A stretch of DNA of 24,948 nucleotides from the NCBI GenBank assembly GCA_050732935.1, contig JBOHRW010000117.1, positions 1 to 24,948 of the forward strand, read 5' to 3'. Shown here one piece after another: positions 7,430 to 14,737 of the stretch (position 1 is the first letter of the stretch; each line of letters begins with the position of its first letter). Origin of the DNA: DASRVA01 sp050732935. GTDB lineage: Bacteria > Gemmatimonadota > Gemmatimonadetes > JACCXV01 > JAHWKZ01. The position numbers and the translations under genes were made by a program. The notes below the pieces were generated by a model. It had not been told where the DNA came from and searched no databases. It saw nothing but the letters and a program-made list of their open reading frames with translations.

Positions 7430-8185
7430 TCAGCCCTGCGGTTCGGTCGTGTCGGCCACGGCCGCCCCGCGGCCACGGGTCGCCTCGGCGGCCTGCGACA
7501 CCCCGCCCACCGGGATCGGCTGGACGGTGATCTCGGCCAGCTCGCGACGGGCCTCGCCGGCGGCCGGGCTCTCGGGGTCGAGGTCGACGATCGCCTGGAG
7601 CTCGGCAGCGGCGGCTTCGGTATCGCCTTGGAGCTCGTGGACGTCGGCGAGCCCCTGGTGGATCCGGACCCGTTGGGCGTCGACGGTCGCCACCTCGAGG
7701 GCGTCCTGATAGGCGTTGACGGCCTCGTCCAGGCGACCCATTCCCTGGTAGGCGGCGGCCATCAGGAGCCGGGCGTTCAGGGCGAACGGCGAATCGCCGT
7801 GACGATCGAAGAATTCCTGCAGCGTCTCGACGGCGCCTTCCGGATCGCCCGCCTGATAGAGGGCGTCGGCCAGGAAGAGCTGGGCGTCGTCGCCGAAGGA
7901 GCTGTCCCCGTGGTTCTGGAGAAACCCCTGCAGATCGCTGACGGCGAGCTGGTAGTTGCCGGCGAAGTAGGCCTGGCGGGCGTCGATGTAGCCGCGGGCG
8001 GCGTCCTCCTCGGACGCGCGGGCAAGGCTCCGGTAGACGAAGAAGGCGGCGACCAGAACGGCGATCCCCGCCAGGGCCGCCAAGACCTGGCTGCGATGGG
8101 TCTCCACCCAGTGCGCCCAGTCGAACGTATGCTCGACGAATCGGTCGCGCTTCAACTGCTGCTTGGACAGCCTCTTACGGCTCAT
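7430..8185 (-). CDS. Membrane-anchored tetratricopeptide-repeat protein (YfgM-like arrangement)
   Basis: A 251-residue protein. A basic N-terminus (MSRKRLSKQQLKRDRF) and an HTFDWAHWVETHR segment are followed by one hydrophobic span, VLAALAGIAVLVAAFFVY, at about residues 34-51. The rest should therefore lie outside the inner membrane as a single-pass protein. The remainder is TPR-like helices with repeated A..Y..G....A......F pattern: YFAGNYQLAVSDLQGFLQNH, DALYQAGDPEGAVETLQEF, AYQGMGRLDEAVNAYQDALE, VHELQGDTEAAAAELQAIV. This layout resembles YfgM and the Tol-Pal-associated TPR proteins, which act as periplasmic assembly factors, but no specific partner is encoded nearby. The C-terminal 40 residues are low in complexity. 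Specific role unknown. Confidence 0.85.
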   Translation of the reverse strand: MSRKRLSKQQLKRDRFVEHTFDWAHWVETHRSQVLAALAGIAVLVAAFFVYRSLARASEEDAARGYIDARQAYFAGNYQLAVSDLQGFLQNHGDSSFGDDAQLFLADALYQAGDPEGAVETLQEFFDRHGDSPFALNARLLMAAAYQGMGRLDEAVNAYQDALEVATVDAQRVRIHQGLADVHELQGDTEAAAAELQAIVDLDPESPAAGEARRELAEITVQPIPVGGVSQAAEATRGRGAAVADTTEPQG

Positions 8186-8211
8186 ACCGGTGAAAGCTCC
8201 TCAACACGGGA

Positions 8212-8288
8212 TGGTGCCCCCGGCGCGATTCGAACGCACGACACGCGGTTTAGGAAACCGCTGCTCTATCCACCTGAGCTACGGGGGC
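8212..8288 (-). tRNA. tRNA-Arg (anticodon CCT)
   Basis: Minus-strand cloverleaf: acceptor GCCCCCG/CGGGGGC, D-arm GCTC...GAGC, anticodon arm GCGGT-TTCCTAA-ACCGC (anticodon CCT, reading AGG), T-arm GTGCG-TTCGAAT-CGCGC, discriminator A and an encoded CCA (8214-8212). All stems pair, allowing one T-G pair in the T-arm. Confidence 0.97.
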
Positions 8289-8349
8289 GAAGGACCGAAA
8301 CAACGGAGGGAATCTAACCGATCGGGACGGTCGTGGGTAACCTTGGGCG

Positions 8350-8979
8350 ATGAACCTCGCCCCATCTTCCCCTTCCACGCGGATCGACGCCGTGGTCGTC
8401 CTGGCCGGGGGCGAGGGACGCCGGCTCGGCGGCCCCAAGGCCTGGCTGGGCTGGGGTGGAAGGCCTCTGCTCCTTCACCTGGTGGAACGATTGGCCGCGC
8501 TCTCGGGAGCACCGCCCGTGGTGGTCGGTACGCCGGGCATGGAGCTTCCCCCGGGCCGCTACGCGCGCGTCGACGACGCCCGGATCGGGGAAGGCCCCCT
8601 GGCAGGCCTGGCCGCAGGGCTGGGCGCGGTCGAGGCGATCGACGTCGGTGCCCGCGTAGCGGTCTGCGCCTGCGATTGCCCATTCGTCGGGCCCGAGCTC
8701 TTCCGCTTCCTGGCCGGGGTCGACCCACAGGCGAAGGTCGTGGTACCGAAGTTCGGGGACCACCTCCATCCGCTGATCGCGATCTGGCGAGCCGGAACGG
8801 CCGCGGCTTGCCGCCGCGCGCTCGAGCGTGGGGAGCGTCGGGTGCTCGCCGCACTCGAGGAGCTCGCTCCGCGCGTCGTTCCGGCGGAGGAGTTTCCCGC
8901 CGGGTTCGACCTGGCGCGGACGCTCTTCAATCTGAACGATCGGAGGGACCTGCTTCGTGCACGATCGTGGCGGAGCTGA
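8350..8979 (+). CDS. mobA: Molybdenum cofactor guanylyltransferase (MobA)
   Basis: Transfers GMP from GTP to molybdopterin to make MGD-type molybdenum cofactor. The 209-residue protein has the nucleotidyltransferase signature LAGGEGRRLGGPKAWL (about residues 18-33), a CACDCPFVGPELFRFL segment containing the acidic metal-binding site, HPLIAIW, and the C-terminal FNLNDRRDLL that corresponds to the N.NTPEDL motif of MobA. Length fits the family (about 195-210). It diverges from the minus-strand tRNA-Arg and converges with the gene at 8927, overlapping its 3' end by 53 bases. A second member of the same superfamily is at 18594-19217 in a molybdenum-hydroxylase operon; that one is closer to MocA. 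The start ATG has no obvious Shine-Dalgarno. Confidence 0.88.
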   Translation: MNLAPSSPSTRIDAVVVLAGGEGRRLGGPKAWLGWGGRPLLLHLVERLAALSGAPPVVVGTPGMELPPGRYARVDDARIGEGPLAGLAAGLGAVEAIDVGARVAVCACDCPFVGPELFRFLAGVDPQAKVVVPKFGDHLHPLIAIWRAGTAAACRRALERGERRVLAALEELAPRVVPAEEFPAGFDLARTLFNLNDRRDLLRARSWRS

Positions 8980-10051
8980 CCTCGACATCCCGAGCGACGA
9001 TACGCGGACGAGCCTGAGGCTCCGGGCTCCGAGTGGATCGGCCGGAGAGCCAGTCGGACAGCATGACCTGGATCTCGGCGCCGAAATCCTCGGCGGCGGA
9101 GAGCCGCACGTGGACCTCGGGTGGCGCGTCGGCCGGCGGCTTGAGGCGGGTCGGAACGCCATAGCGATAGCGCAGCCCGATGAGGTTGCCCTCGTCCGCC
9201 CCGACGAGCTGGAGGTCGACCCACGCCTCACCCGGGAAGACCCTCAGGGATCGGCTGGCGCCGTCGAACCGGACCCAGTCCTCCCCGCTCCACGCCACCG
9301 CGCTGCCGGCCTCCAGGCAGCGGGCTTCGACGGCTGCGAGCAGCCTCCCGGTGACGCTCCCGGTCCGTCGCACGTAAGTCTCGCGACGCCGATCGGGCTC
9401 TTCATCCGTCGTCAGCGGCGCCGGACGATACCAGGCCCCGGCCACCGGATGGGTCCAGTAGGTGGGCGACTCCCCGCTGACGATCCGGCTCGCTTCGAAC
9501 GCGGCGATCTCGCGATGGCCGGACGCGAGCCAGTCGACCGCCCCACGGACGGCCTCGCGAATCTCGGCGGCTAGAAGGCCGACGATCGGGCGGCCTGGTT
9601 CGGGATCTTCGTCCCACATCGCGCGCGTCCAGCTCGCGAGCGTCCACCCCTCGTCCAGGGACAGCTCCCACCGGTCGGCGACCCGCGCGACCAGCTCGTC
9701 GTCCGCCGAACCCCAGTACTCGAGCACGGTCTCGTCCCACCGATCGACGTCCCAGTCGGCCACGATCTCCGCGAGACGCAGCGCCTCCACCAGGAGATCG
9801 GATTCGGCCAGCGCCGTCGTCAGGCCCAGGAGGACCGGACCGCCCTGGCGGTGCCAGCCGAGCAACGTCCGCCAGGCCGGGTCGCTCTCCGGCAGTACGC
9901 GCCCGTCGGCGAAGAAGACCACGTCCTCGGCGAGCGCGTCGGGGTAGGTCAGAAGGAGCGTGAACAGCGCCGCATCATCGGCGAGCGTGAGCCCGCCGAG
10001 CTCGGCCGTCTCGAAGCCTTCCTCTCCCCTGCGATAGGGGCGACCCGCCAT
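8927..10051 (-). CDS. Hypothetical protein, last gene of the acyP-M23-apt cluster
   Basis: A 374-residue protein with no family I can name confidently. The start ATG at 10051 has a strong Shine-Dalgarno (GGGAGGGG, 6 bases upstream) and lies 12 bases after the apt stop, so it is probably co-transcribed with apt. The protein is acidic, rich in Trp, Glu, Asp and Ala, mostly helical in its first 200 residues, with no signal peptide and no membrane span. Residues from about 260 to 345 look like a separate alpha/beta domain (SGEDWVRFDGASRSLRVFP, WVDLQLVG, EVHVRLSAAEDFGAEIQ), weakly reminiscent of DUF5655-type C-terminal domains; that likeness is only an impression. The last 53 bases overlap mobA in convergent orientation, so the C-terminal tail may be poorly conserved. 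Confidence 0.8.
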   Translation of the reverse strand: MAGRPYRRGEEGFETAELGGLTLADDAALFTLLLTYPDALAEDVVFFADGRVLPESDPAWRTLLGWHRQGGPVLLGLTTALAESDLLVEALRLAEIVADWDVDRWDETVLEYWGSADDELVARVADRWELSLDEGWTLASWTRAMWDEDPEPGRPIVGLLAAEIREAVRGAVDWLASGHREIAAFEASRIVSGESPTYWTHPVAGAWYRPAPLTTDEEPDRRRETYVRRTGSVTGRLLAAVEARCLEAGSAVAWSGEDWVRFDGASRSLRVFPGEAWVDLQLVGADEGNLIGLRYRYGVPTRLKPPADAPPEVHVRLSAAEDFGAEIQVMLSDWLSGRSTRSPEPQARPRIVARDVEVSSATIVHEAGPSDRSD

Positions 10052-10063
10052 CTATTCCCCTCC

Positions 10064-10600
10064 CTATTCGTAATGGACGAGGCTGTGACAATCATAGCCA
10101 TCGAGCCGCTCACGGCCCTTCAGGAAGCCCAGCTCGATCACGAAGCTCAGGCCCGCGACCACGGCTCCCAGCCGCTCGACGAGCCGGGCCGTCGCGCGCG
10201 CGCTGCCACCCGTCGCCAGGAGATCGTCGATCACGGTGACCCGCTCGCCCGAATCGATGGCATCGACATGGACCTCCAGCTCCGCGCTCCCATACTCGAG
10301 ATCATACGCCTCGCGCTCCGTCCGGTGGGGCAGCTTGCCAGACTTCCGGACAGGGACGAGCCCGACACCCAGGCGGTTGGCGACCGGGGCCGCGAACAGA
10401 AAGCCCCGCGCGTCCACGCCGACGATCTTGTCGGTCCCCCTCTCCTTCGCCCAGCGGGCGAGTGCGTTCAGCGTATCGTCGAACAGCGGCGGATCCAGCA
10501 GGATCGGCGTGATGTCCTTGAACACGATGCCCGGCTTGGGAAAGTCGGGGATGTCGCGGACCGCCGCCTTCAGCTTCTCCGTGAGCCCGTTATTCGTCAC
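10064..10600 (-). CDS. apt: Adenine phosphoribosyltransferase
   Basis: Salvages adenine by condensing it with PRPP to AMP. The 178-residue protein carries DIPDFPKPGIVFKDITPIL at the N-terminus, VGVDARGFLFAAPVA in the middle and the PRPP-binding motif VTVIDDLLATGGSARA, all characteristic of Apt (E. coli Apt is 183 residues). GTG at 10600 is preferred because the homology starts just after it and an AAGGTGG Shine-Dalgarno lies upstream. An ATG 33 bases further upstream (10633) would run into the M23 gene. It is in a minus-strand cluster between the M23 peptidase gene and the hypothetical gene at 8927. Confidence 0.95.
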   Translation of the reverse strand: MTNNGLTEKLKAAVRDIPDFPKPGIVFKDITPILLDPPLFDDTLNALARWAKERGTDKIVGVDARGFLFAAPVANRLGVGLVPVRKSGKLPHRTEREAYDLEYGSAELEVHVDAIDSGERVTVIDDLLATGGSARATARLVERLGAVVAGLSFVIELGFLKGRERLDGYDCHSLVHYE

Positions 10601-10613
10601 CCTGCCACCTTCC

Positions 10614-11192
10614 CTAGCGCCCCCGAAAGCCATCCAGCGCCGGAAGCACCGTCCATGGATCGACCGTTCCGCCTCGCCACCTAAGCTCGAAATGCAGGTG
10701 GTCGCCGGTGGCGTTTCCGGTGTGCCCGACCAGCGCGATCACCTGCCCGCGCCGAACCCGCTCGCCTTCCTCGACCAGGCTCCCGCTGAGGTGTGCGTAG
10801 AGCGACTCGAGCCCCTCGCCGTGCTCGAGGATGACGAGGTTCCCGTAGGCGCCGCTACGGCCGCTCTTGACGACCGCTCCGTCGGCGGCCGCGTGGATGG
10901 GCGTCCCCTGGTCGGCGCGGAGGTCGAGGCCGCGATGGAATCGCTGCGCTCCACCCTGGGGATGCTCCCGCGGACCGTACCGGCTGCTCATGATCTCGAC
11001 GCCATCCATCGCCAGCGGCCAGATCAGGCGACCCAGGATGGAGGCCAGCCCCGATCCGGCTTCTCCTCCCCCACCCGGCGTCGCCCGGGTCGCCGGTGTC
11101 GTCGAAGGACCGGGGGCCATGGTCCTGCTGTAGACGGGCGCGCAGGCGACCGCTCCACAAAGCGCCAGGGCCGCGCAGCGCCCCCCGATCAA
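10614..11192 (-). CDS. M23-family (LytM/NlpD-like) peptidase, probable lipoprotein
   Basis: A predicted zinc endopeptidase, or peptidase-fold activator, acting on peptidoglycan in the envelope. Domain residues are intact: HRGLD (H86, D90), the core strand DGAVVKSGRSGAYGNLVILEH, YAHLS (H134) and GDHLHFELR (H165, H167). The proposed start is TTG 11192, which overlaps the acylphosphatase stop (TTGA) and gives 192 residues beginning MIGGRCAALALCGAVACAPV. The hydrophobic stretch ending AVAC, with Cys at 17, is a plausible lipobox. A much longer frame continues upstream to 11885 but only by reading through acylphosphatase in a shifted frame, so I reject it. All metal ligands being present suggests an active enzyme rather than a degenerate EnvC-type activator. 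Confidence 0.85.
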   Translation of the reverse strand: MIGGRCAALALCGAVACAPVYSRTMAPGPSTTPATRATPGGGGEAGSGLASILGRLIWPLAMDGVEIMSSRYGPREHPQGGAQRFHRGLDLRADQGTPIHAAADGAVVKSGRSGAYGNLVILEHGEGLESLYAHLSGSLVEEGERVRRGQVIALVGHTGNATGDHLHFELRWRGGTVDPWTVLPALDGFRGR

Positions 11193-11473
11193 CGGATCAC
11201 CCGCATCTCTTCGAGATCCTCCTCGAGCTCGTCGGTCGGTTCGACGTCCACCCGCTCCACCCGCGCCGCCGTGGGACCCTCGCGGATACGATCGATCAAG
11301 GCGTCGATCCGGTCGGCCCGCTGGGCGTGCAGGATCACTTCGACCGTTCCGTCGGGCCGGTTCCGGACCGTACCCCGAACGCCGAGGGCCCGGGCGTTCC
11401 GCACGACGAACCAGCGGAACCCCACGCCCTGCACCCTTCCGCGGACGATGACGCGTCTTGCCTCCAAGCGCAC
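11189..11473 (-). CDS. acyP: Acylphosphatase
   Basis: Hydrolyses acyl phosphates to carboxylate and phosphate. The 94-residue protein has the two family signatures: VRGRVQGVGFRWFV, with the catalytic Arg in GFR, and GTVRNRPDGTVEV, with the catalytic Asn in RNRPDG. Starting at GTG 11473 gives the usual 90-100 residues; the same frame extends to 11587 but those extra residues do not resemble the family. The stop overlaps the proposed TTG start of the M23 gene. The substrate class, acyl phosphate, is the same chemistry as the pta product at the left end of the window, but the genes are 8 kb apart, so I draw no link. Confidence 0.93.
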   Translation of the reverse strand: MRLEARRVIVRGRVQGVGFRWFVVRNARALGVRGTVRNRPDGTVEVILHAQRADRIDALIDRIREGPTAARVERVDVEPTDELEEDLEEMRVIR

Positions 11474-11559
11474 CTCGGCGGCCCAATATGCTCGCTTGCG
11501 GGCCTGTCCGCTCCCCAGTGCGCCATTCAGGGGGGCGTGCAATCCGGTCCTTCCTACAG

Positions 11560-11630
11560 CAAGGGGGATACCAAACTTCCCGACCACCCCCCTTGTCGAG
11601 AAGGGTCCCGCACCCCAATCTAAGGGGGTG
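11560..11630. promoter_or_regulatory. Two GC-rich hairpins upstream of the TonB receptor gene
   Basis: CAAGGGGG (11560-11567) and CCCCCTTG (11588-11595) form an 8-bp stem with a 20-base loop. CACCCC (11611-11616) and GGGGTG (11625-11630) form a second, 6-bp stem with an 8-base loop. They lie in the divergent gap between acyP and the receptor gene, probably in the receptor leader or around its promoter. They could be an operator or an RNA control element; no known riboswitch class is recognised. Confidence 0.35.
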
Positions 11631-11691
11631 GAATCGATCCTTGGGACGGGGCGCGACCCTCGATCCCCGGACTTCTCGCGTGGGGAGGCCT

Positions 11692-14268
11692 ATGAAGGCG
11701 TATCGCAGTGCGCGGATCGGGTTCGTCGCCCTGGCGGTCCTGGGCATGACGGCTCCGGCGTCGGGACAGGGAACGGGGCGCATCATCGGCACGGTCAGCG
11801 ATGCCGACACCAATGAGGGCGTGGCCAATGTCCAGGTGACGGTCGAAGGGACCGGCCAGGGCGCGGTGACCGGCCAGCGAGGCACCTACAGCATCGCCAA
11901 CGTCCCGGCCGGCCCGCGAACGCTCGCCTTCAACATCCTGGGCTACGAGACCCGGCGCCAGGTGGTCACCGTGGAGCCCGGCCAGACGGCCGTCGCCGAC
12001 GTCGCGCTGGTGGAGGGATTCCTCGAGATGGGGACGATCACGGTCATCGGGGCGTCGCGCGAGCCGTCGCGGATCGTCGAGGCGCCGGCCGCCGTCAGCG
12101 TCGTGACCGGCGAGGAGCTCCAGGCCGAGGCCGCGTCCGGTCAGCTCCCCAGGCTGTTCCTCGACAAGCCGGGGATCGACGTGGTCCAGAGCGGCGTCCA
12201 GGACTTCAACATCAACGCCCGCGGATACAACTCATCGCTGAATCGACGCGTGCTCGTTCTGCAGGACGGGATCGACCGCTCGCTCGGCTTCCTGCAGTCC
12301 CAGGAGTGGACGGCGCTCTCGATGCCGCTGGAAGACCTCGGGAAGCTCGACTTCGTGCGCGGGCCGGGGTCCGCGCTCTATGGCGCCAACGCCTTCAGCG
12401 GTGTCATCAACATCACCACTCCTTCGCCGGCCGACATCGTGGGCACGAAGATCGCAGTCTCGGGGGGCGAGCGAGAGACGGGGCGCTTCGACATCCGCCA
12501 CGCGGGGGTGTCGGAGGGCCAGACGTGGGGGTACAAGGCCAACTTCGGGCATGTCCAGGTGGGCGAGACCTTCTCCGAGTCGCGCACACAGGCTGACGCC
12601 GTGGGCGAGTGCCCGCCGCCGCCGAGCCAGTGCACGTTCGAGTACGGACCGCTCCCCACCGAGGGCGTGCCGCTGCTGGACGACCCCGTTAGCTCCACCT
12701 ACGGCAGCGCCCGCGTCGACCGCAATCTCGAAAACGGCTCTGTATGGACGGCGGAGGCCGGCCTGGCGCACGTAGAGAACGAGATCTTCGTGACCGGCAT
12801 CGGACGGGTGCAGGTGAACGGCGCCGACCGGCCATGGGTCCGCACCCAGTACGCCTCCGAAGACTTCGTGCTGATGGGATGGTACAGCGGCCGGCGCGCC
12901 GACGAGCTGGAGGGCAACCCGGCCGCGCCCACCCCGCCGGCCGGGCTCCCGGGTCGCCCGTGTTTCCCGCGCGATACCTGTGAGGGCAACAACCAGACCT
13001 CGCTCGCGTCGGGCGCTCAGCTGCTCGAGAAGTCCGACATCTTCCACGTCGAGGGGCAGGCGAACTGGGGCACCGAGGACGGCAACTTCCTGCTGGTGGG
13101 CGGGGTTTCCAATCGCTGGTACTCGGTGGACACCGAAGAAACACTGATGGAGGAGTCCCAGGACGACGTCATCAGCTCCGCCTTCGCCCAGGGCGAGTGG
13201 CAGCTCCACCCGAAGCTGAACCTGCTGGTCGCCGGCCGGTTCGATCATTTCAGCGCGATCGACGACAACAAGGTGGCCCCCAAGGGGGCGCTCGTGTTCA
13301 CGCCCAGCGAGAACCATTCCCTAAGGTTCACCTACAACCGGGCCTACCAGATCCCCAATTACTCGGAGCTCTTCCTGCGGGTGGCCGCCGGCCAGCCGGT
13401 CGACCTGCGGCCGCTCGAGCTGGGGATCGAGCAAGCGATCTCGGCGCAGGTCGGCATGCCCGTCGATCTGCCGCTCGATTTCGGGATCACCACCGTTCAG
13501 GCGCGCGGCAACGCGGACCTCAGGGTCGAGGAGCTGTCGGGCTTCGAATACGGCTACAAGGGCACCTTCGCCGGCGGGCGCGCGTTCCTGACAGCCGACT
13601 ATTACAACAACCAGATCGAGGACTTCGTCACCGATCTTCTCCCGAACGTCAACCGGGAAGACTTCCCGGCGTATGAGCTTCCGGCGGGCTTCGGTCCCGG
13701 CGAACCGTTTGAACCGTTCGCGCCGACGGTCCTTGGGGCGATTCAGCAGCAGCTCGGAAACAACTTTCCGCTGTTCTCCCGCCTCCCCGACGGTAGCGAG
13801 GCCTTCATCGTGTCGTACACGAACGCGGGCCAGGTAGATGAGCAGGGGGTCGAGCTCGGGATCTCTTTCCTCCCCGCCGCGAACTGGCAGGTCGACGCCA
13901 ACTACACGTACTTCGATTTCGAGATTGACGACAACCGGACGAGCGAGGGGGGGATGGTCGACGAGAACGAGCTGGCGGCCAACACGCCCGAGCACAAGGG
14001 CAACTTCGGGATCATCTACAACAATCCCGAGCGGTTCAGCGCTGGCTTCAACCTCCACATGCAGGAGGCCATGGACTGGGCGGCCGGGGTCTTCGCGGGC
14101 CGTGTCCCCGGCTATGCGACCCTCGATCTGAACGGGGGCTGGGAGGTGACGCCGTACGCTCGACTCGGGCTCTACTGGGCGAACGTGCTGGACAAGGAGC
14201 ACTACCAGCTCTACGGCGGGTCCGTGCTGGGCTCGCGGGCGATCGGGCGGGTGACCTTCACGTTCTGA
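11692..14268 (+). CDS. TonB-dependent outer-membrane receptor with carboxypeptidase-regulatory-like domain
   Basis: An 858-residue outer-membrane transporter. Features in order: a signal peptide (MKAYRSARIGFVALAVLGM, cleavage near ASGQ, about residue 26); a carboxypeptidase-regulatory-like Ig domain (about 28-115; GRIIGTVSDADTNEGVANVQ, GTYSIANVPAGPRTL); a plug domain (about 125-245; RILVLQDGIDRS-like strand and GPGSALYGANAFSGVINI); then the beta-barrel, ending in the aromatic terminal strand AIGRVTFTF that the BAM machine recognises. The start ATG has GGGGAGG four to five bases upstream. The domain order is common in Bacteroidota and Gemmatimonadota. The substrate is unknown: no siderophore, B12 or sugar-use genes are adjacent and no SusD-like partner is present. 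An acidic extracellular loop has two short Cys pairs (CPPPPSQC and CFPRDTC). Confidence 0.95.
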   Translation: MKAYRSARIGFVALAVLGMTAPASGQGTGRIIGTVSDADTNEGVANVQVTVEGTGQGAVTGQRGTYSIANVPAGPRTLAFNILGYETRRQVVTVEPGQTAVADVALVEGFLEMGTITVIGASREPSRIVEAPAAVSVVTGEELQAEAASGQLPRLFLDKPGIDVVQSGVQDFNINARGYNSSLNRRVLVLQDGIDRSLGFLQSQEWTALSMPLEDLGKLDFVRGPGSALYGANAFSGVINITTPSPADIVGTKIAVSGGERETGRFDIRHAGVSEGQTWGYKANFGHVQVGETFSESRTQADAVGECPPPPSQCTFEYGPLPTEGVPLLDDPVSSTYGSARVDRNLENGSVWTAEAGLAHVENEIFVTGIGRVQVNGADRPWVRTQYASEDFVLMGWYSGRRADELEGNPAAPTPPAGLPGRPCFPRDTCEGNNQTSLASGAQLLEKSDIFHVEGQANWGTEDGNFLLVGGVSNRWYSVDTEETLMEESQDDVISSAFAQGEWQLHPKLNLLVAGRFDHFSAIDDNKVAPKGALVFTPSENHSLRFTYNRAYQIPNYSELFLRVAAGQPVDLRPLELGIEQAISAQVGMPVDLPLDFGITTVQARGNADLRVEELSGFEYGYKGTFAGGRAFLTADYYNNQIEDFVTDLLPNVNREDFPAYELPAGFGPGEPFEPFAPTVLGAIQQQLGNNFPLFSRLPDGSEAFIVSYTNAGQVDEQGVELGISFLPAANWQVDANYTYFDFEIDDNRTSEGGMVDENELAANTPEHKGNFGIIYNNPERFSAGFNLHMQEAMDWAAGVFAGRVPGYATLDLNGGWEVTPYARLGLYWANVLDKEHYQLYGGSVLGSRAIGRVTFTF

Positions 14269-14283
14269 GGGCGAAAGAAAGAA

Positions 14284-14311
14284 GCGCGCGGGGCCCGGCG
14301 GATCCGCGCGC
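14284..14311 (+). terminator. Possible transcription terminator after the TonB receptor gene
   Basis: GCGCGCGG (14284-14291) and CCGCGCGC (14304-14311) form an 8-bp GC stem with a 12-base loop, 15 bases past the stop codon. The following bases (TCTCATCAT) are only moderately T-rich, so this is a weak intrinsic terminator candidate. tRNA-Pro on the opposite strand follows. Confidence 0.4.
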
Positions 14312-14319
14312 TCTCATCA

Positions 14320-14396
14320 TGGTCGGGGAGACAGGATTTGAACCTGCGACCCCTACGTCCCGAACGTAGTGCTCTACCGGGCTGAGCTACTCCCCG
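14320..14396 (-). tRNA. tRNA-Pro (anticodon CGG)
   Basis: Minus-strand cloverleaf: acceptor CGGGGAG/CTCCCCG, D-arm GCTC...GAGC, anticodon arm CTACG-TTCGGGA-CGTAG (anticodon CGG, reading CCG), T-arm GCAGG-TTCAAAT-CCTGT (one G-T pair), discriminator A and an encoded CCA (14322-14320). The CGGGGAG start is typical of tRNA-Pro. Confidence 0.97.
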
Positions 14397-14492
14397 ACTT
14401 TGGGCTGTTGAGCGCGGCCTCTGAATGAGAGTCGAAGCTACGCGGCCGTGTCACGCCCGGCAAGAAAACGCGGCCCTGGCGCACAAAGCGAA

Positions 14493-14516
14493 GGGGCCGG
14501 GCGTGCGCCCGGCCCC
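14493..14516 (-). terminator. Intrinsic-terminator-like hairpin after the lysine-rich mini-gene
   Basis: GGGGCCGGGC (14493-14502) and GCCCGGCCCC (14507-14516) form a perfect 10-bp stem with a 4-base loop. It is 26 bases past the stop of the 24-codon gene on the minus strand and is followed there by TTCGCTTTG, a modest T tract. The stem is very stable, so it probably ends that short transcript. Confidence 0.65.
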
Positions 14517-14542
14517 TCGTCGATTCAGCGCTTTCGTCGCGC

Positions 14543-14617
14543 CTACTTCTTCTTTCTCTTCGCCGGCTTCTTCTTGGCCTTGGCCGGCTTCTTGGCCGTC
14601 TTCTTCTTGGTGGCCAT
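14543..14617 (-). CDS. 24-residue lysine-rich peptide (histone-tail-like)
   Basis: A complete reading frame of 24 codons, starting MATKKKTAKK and ending KRKKK. It consists only of Met, Ala, Thr, Lys, Pro and Arg, with about 14 Lys or Arg. It has all the signals of a real gene: GGAGG 10 bases before the ATG, a consensus-like promoter at 14671-14698, and a strong hairpin 26 bases after the stop. The composition resembles the C-terminal tails of bacterial histone H1-like proteins (AlgP, Hc1 type), so binding to DNA or RNA is a reasonable guess, but no globular domain exists. Alternatives are a leader-like peptide whose translation senses lysyl-tRNA, or an sRNA with incidental coding. No paralogue is visible in the window. 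Confidence 0.6.
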   Translation of the reverse strand: MATKKKTAKKPAKAKKKPAKRKKK

Positions 14618-14670
14618 GAGCTCGTTTCCTCCTTGGGAAGGTCCCGGTCCGAAAACCACTGACAGCAACA

Positions 14671-14698
14671 ATTATACCGACTTCTTCCCGTTTGTAAA
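14671..14698 (-). promoter_or_regulatory. Sigma-70-type promoter for the lysine-rich mini-gene
   Basis: On the minus strand, TTTACA (14698-14693) and a perfect TATAAT (14676-14671) are separated by 16 bases. The expected transcription start is near 14664, giving a leader of about 47 bases before the ATG at 14617. AT-rich hexamers like this stand out in such a GC-rich window. Confidence 0.65.
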
Positions 14699-14737
14699 TA
14701 CTCCCCGGCAAGCCTCGGACGACCGCGATCCCCGAGA

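Noticed and set aside
7346..8317. A 323-codon plus-strand frame over the TPR gene.
   Set aside because: Antisense to a protein with a membrane span and TPR repeats, and it runs through tRNA-Arg.
10614..11885. A 423-codon minus-strand frame joining the M23 peptidase to sequence upstream.
   Set aside because: The upstream 230 codons overlap acylphosphatase in another frame and look like Arg/Gly-rich shadow sequence; the real gene most likely begins at TTG 11192 with a lipoprotein signal.
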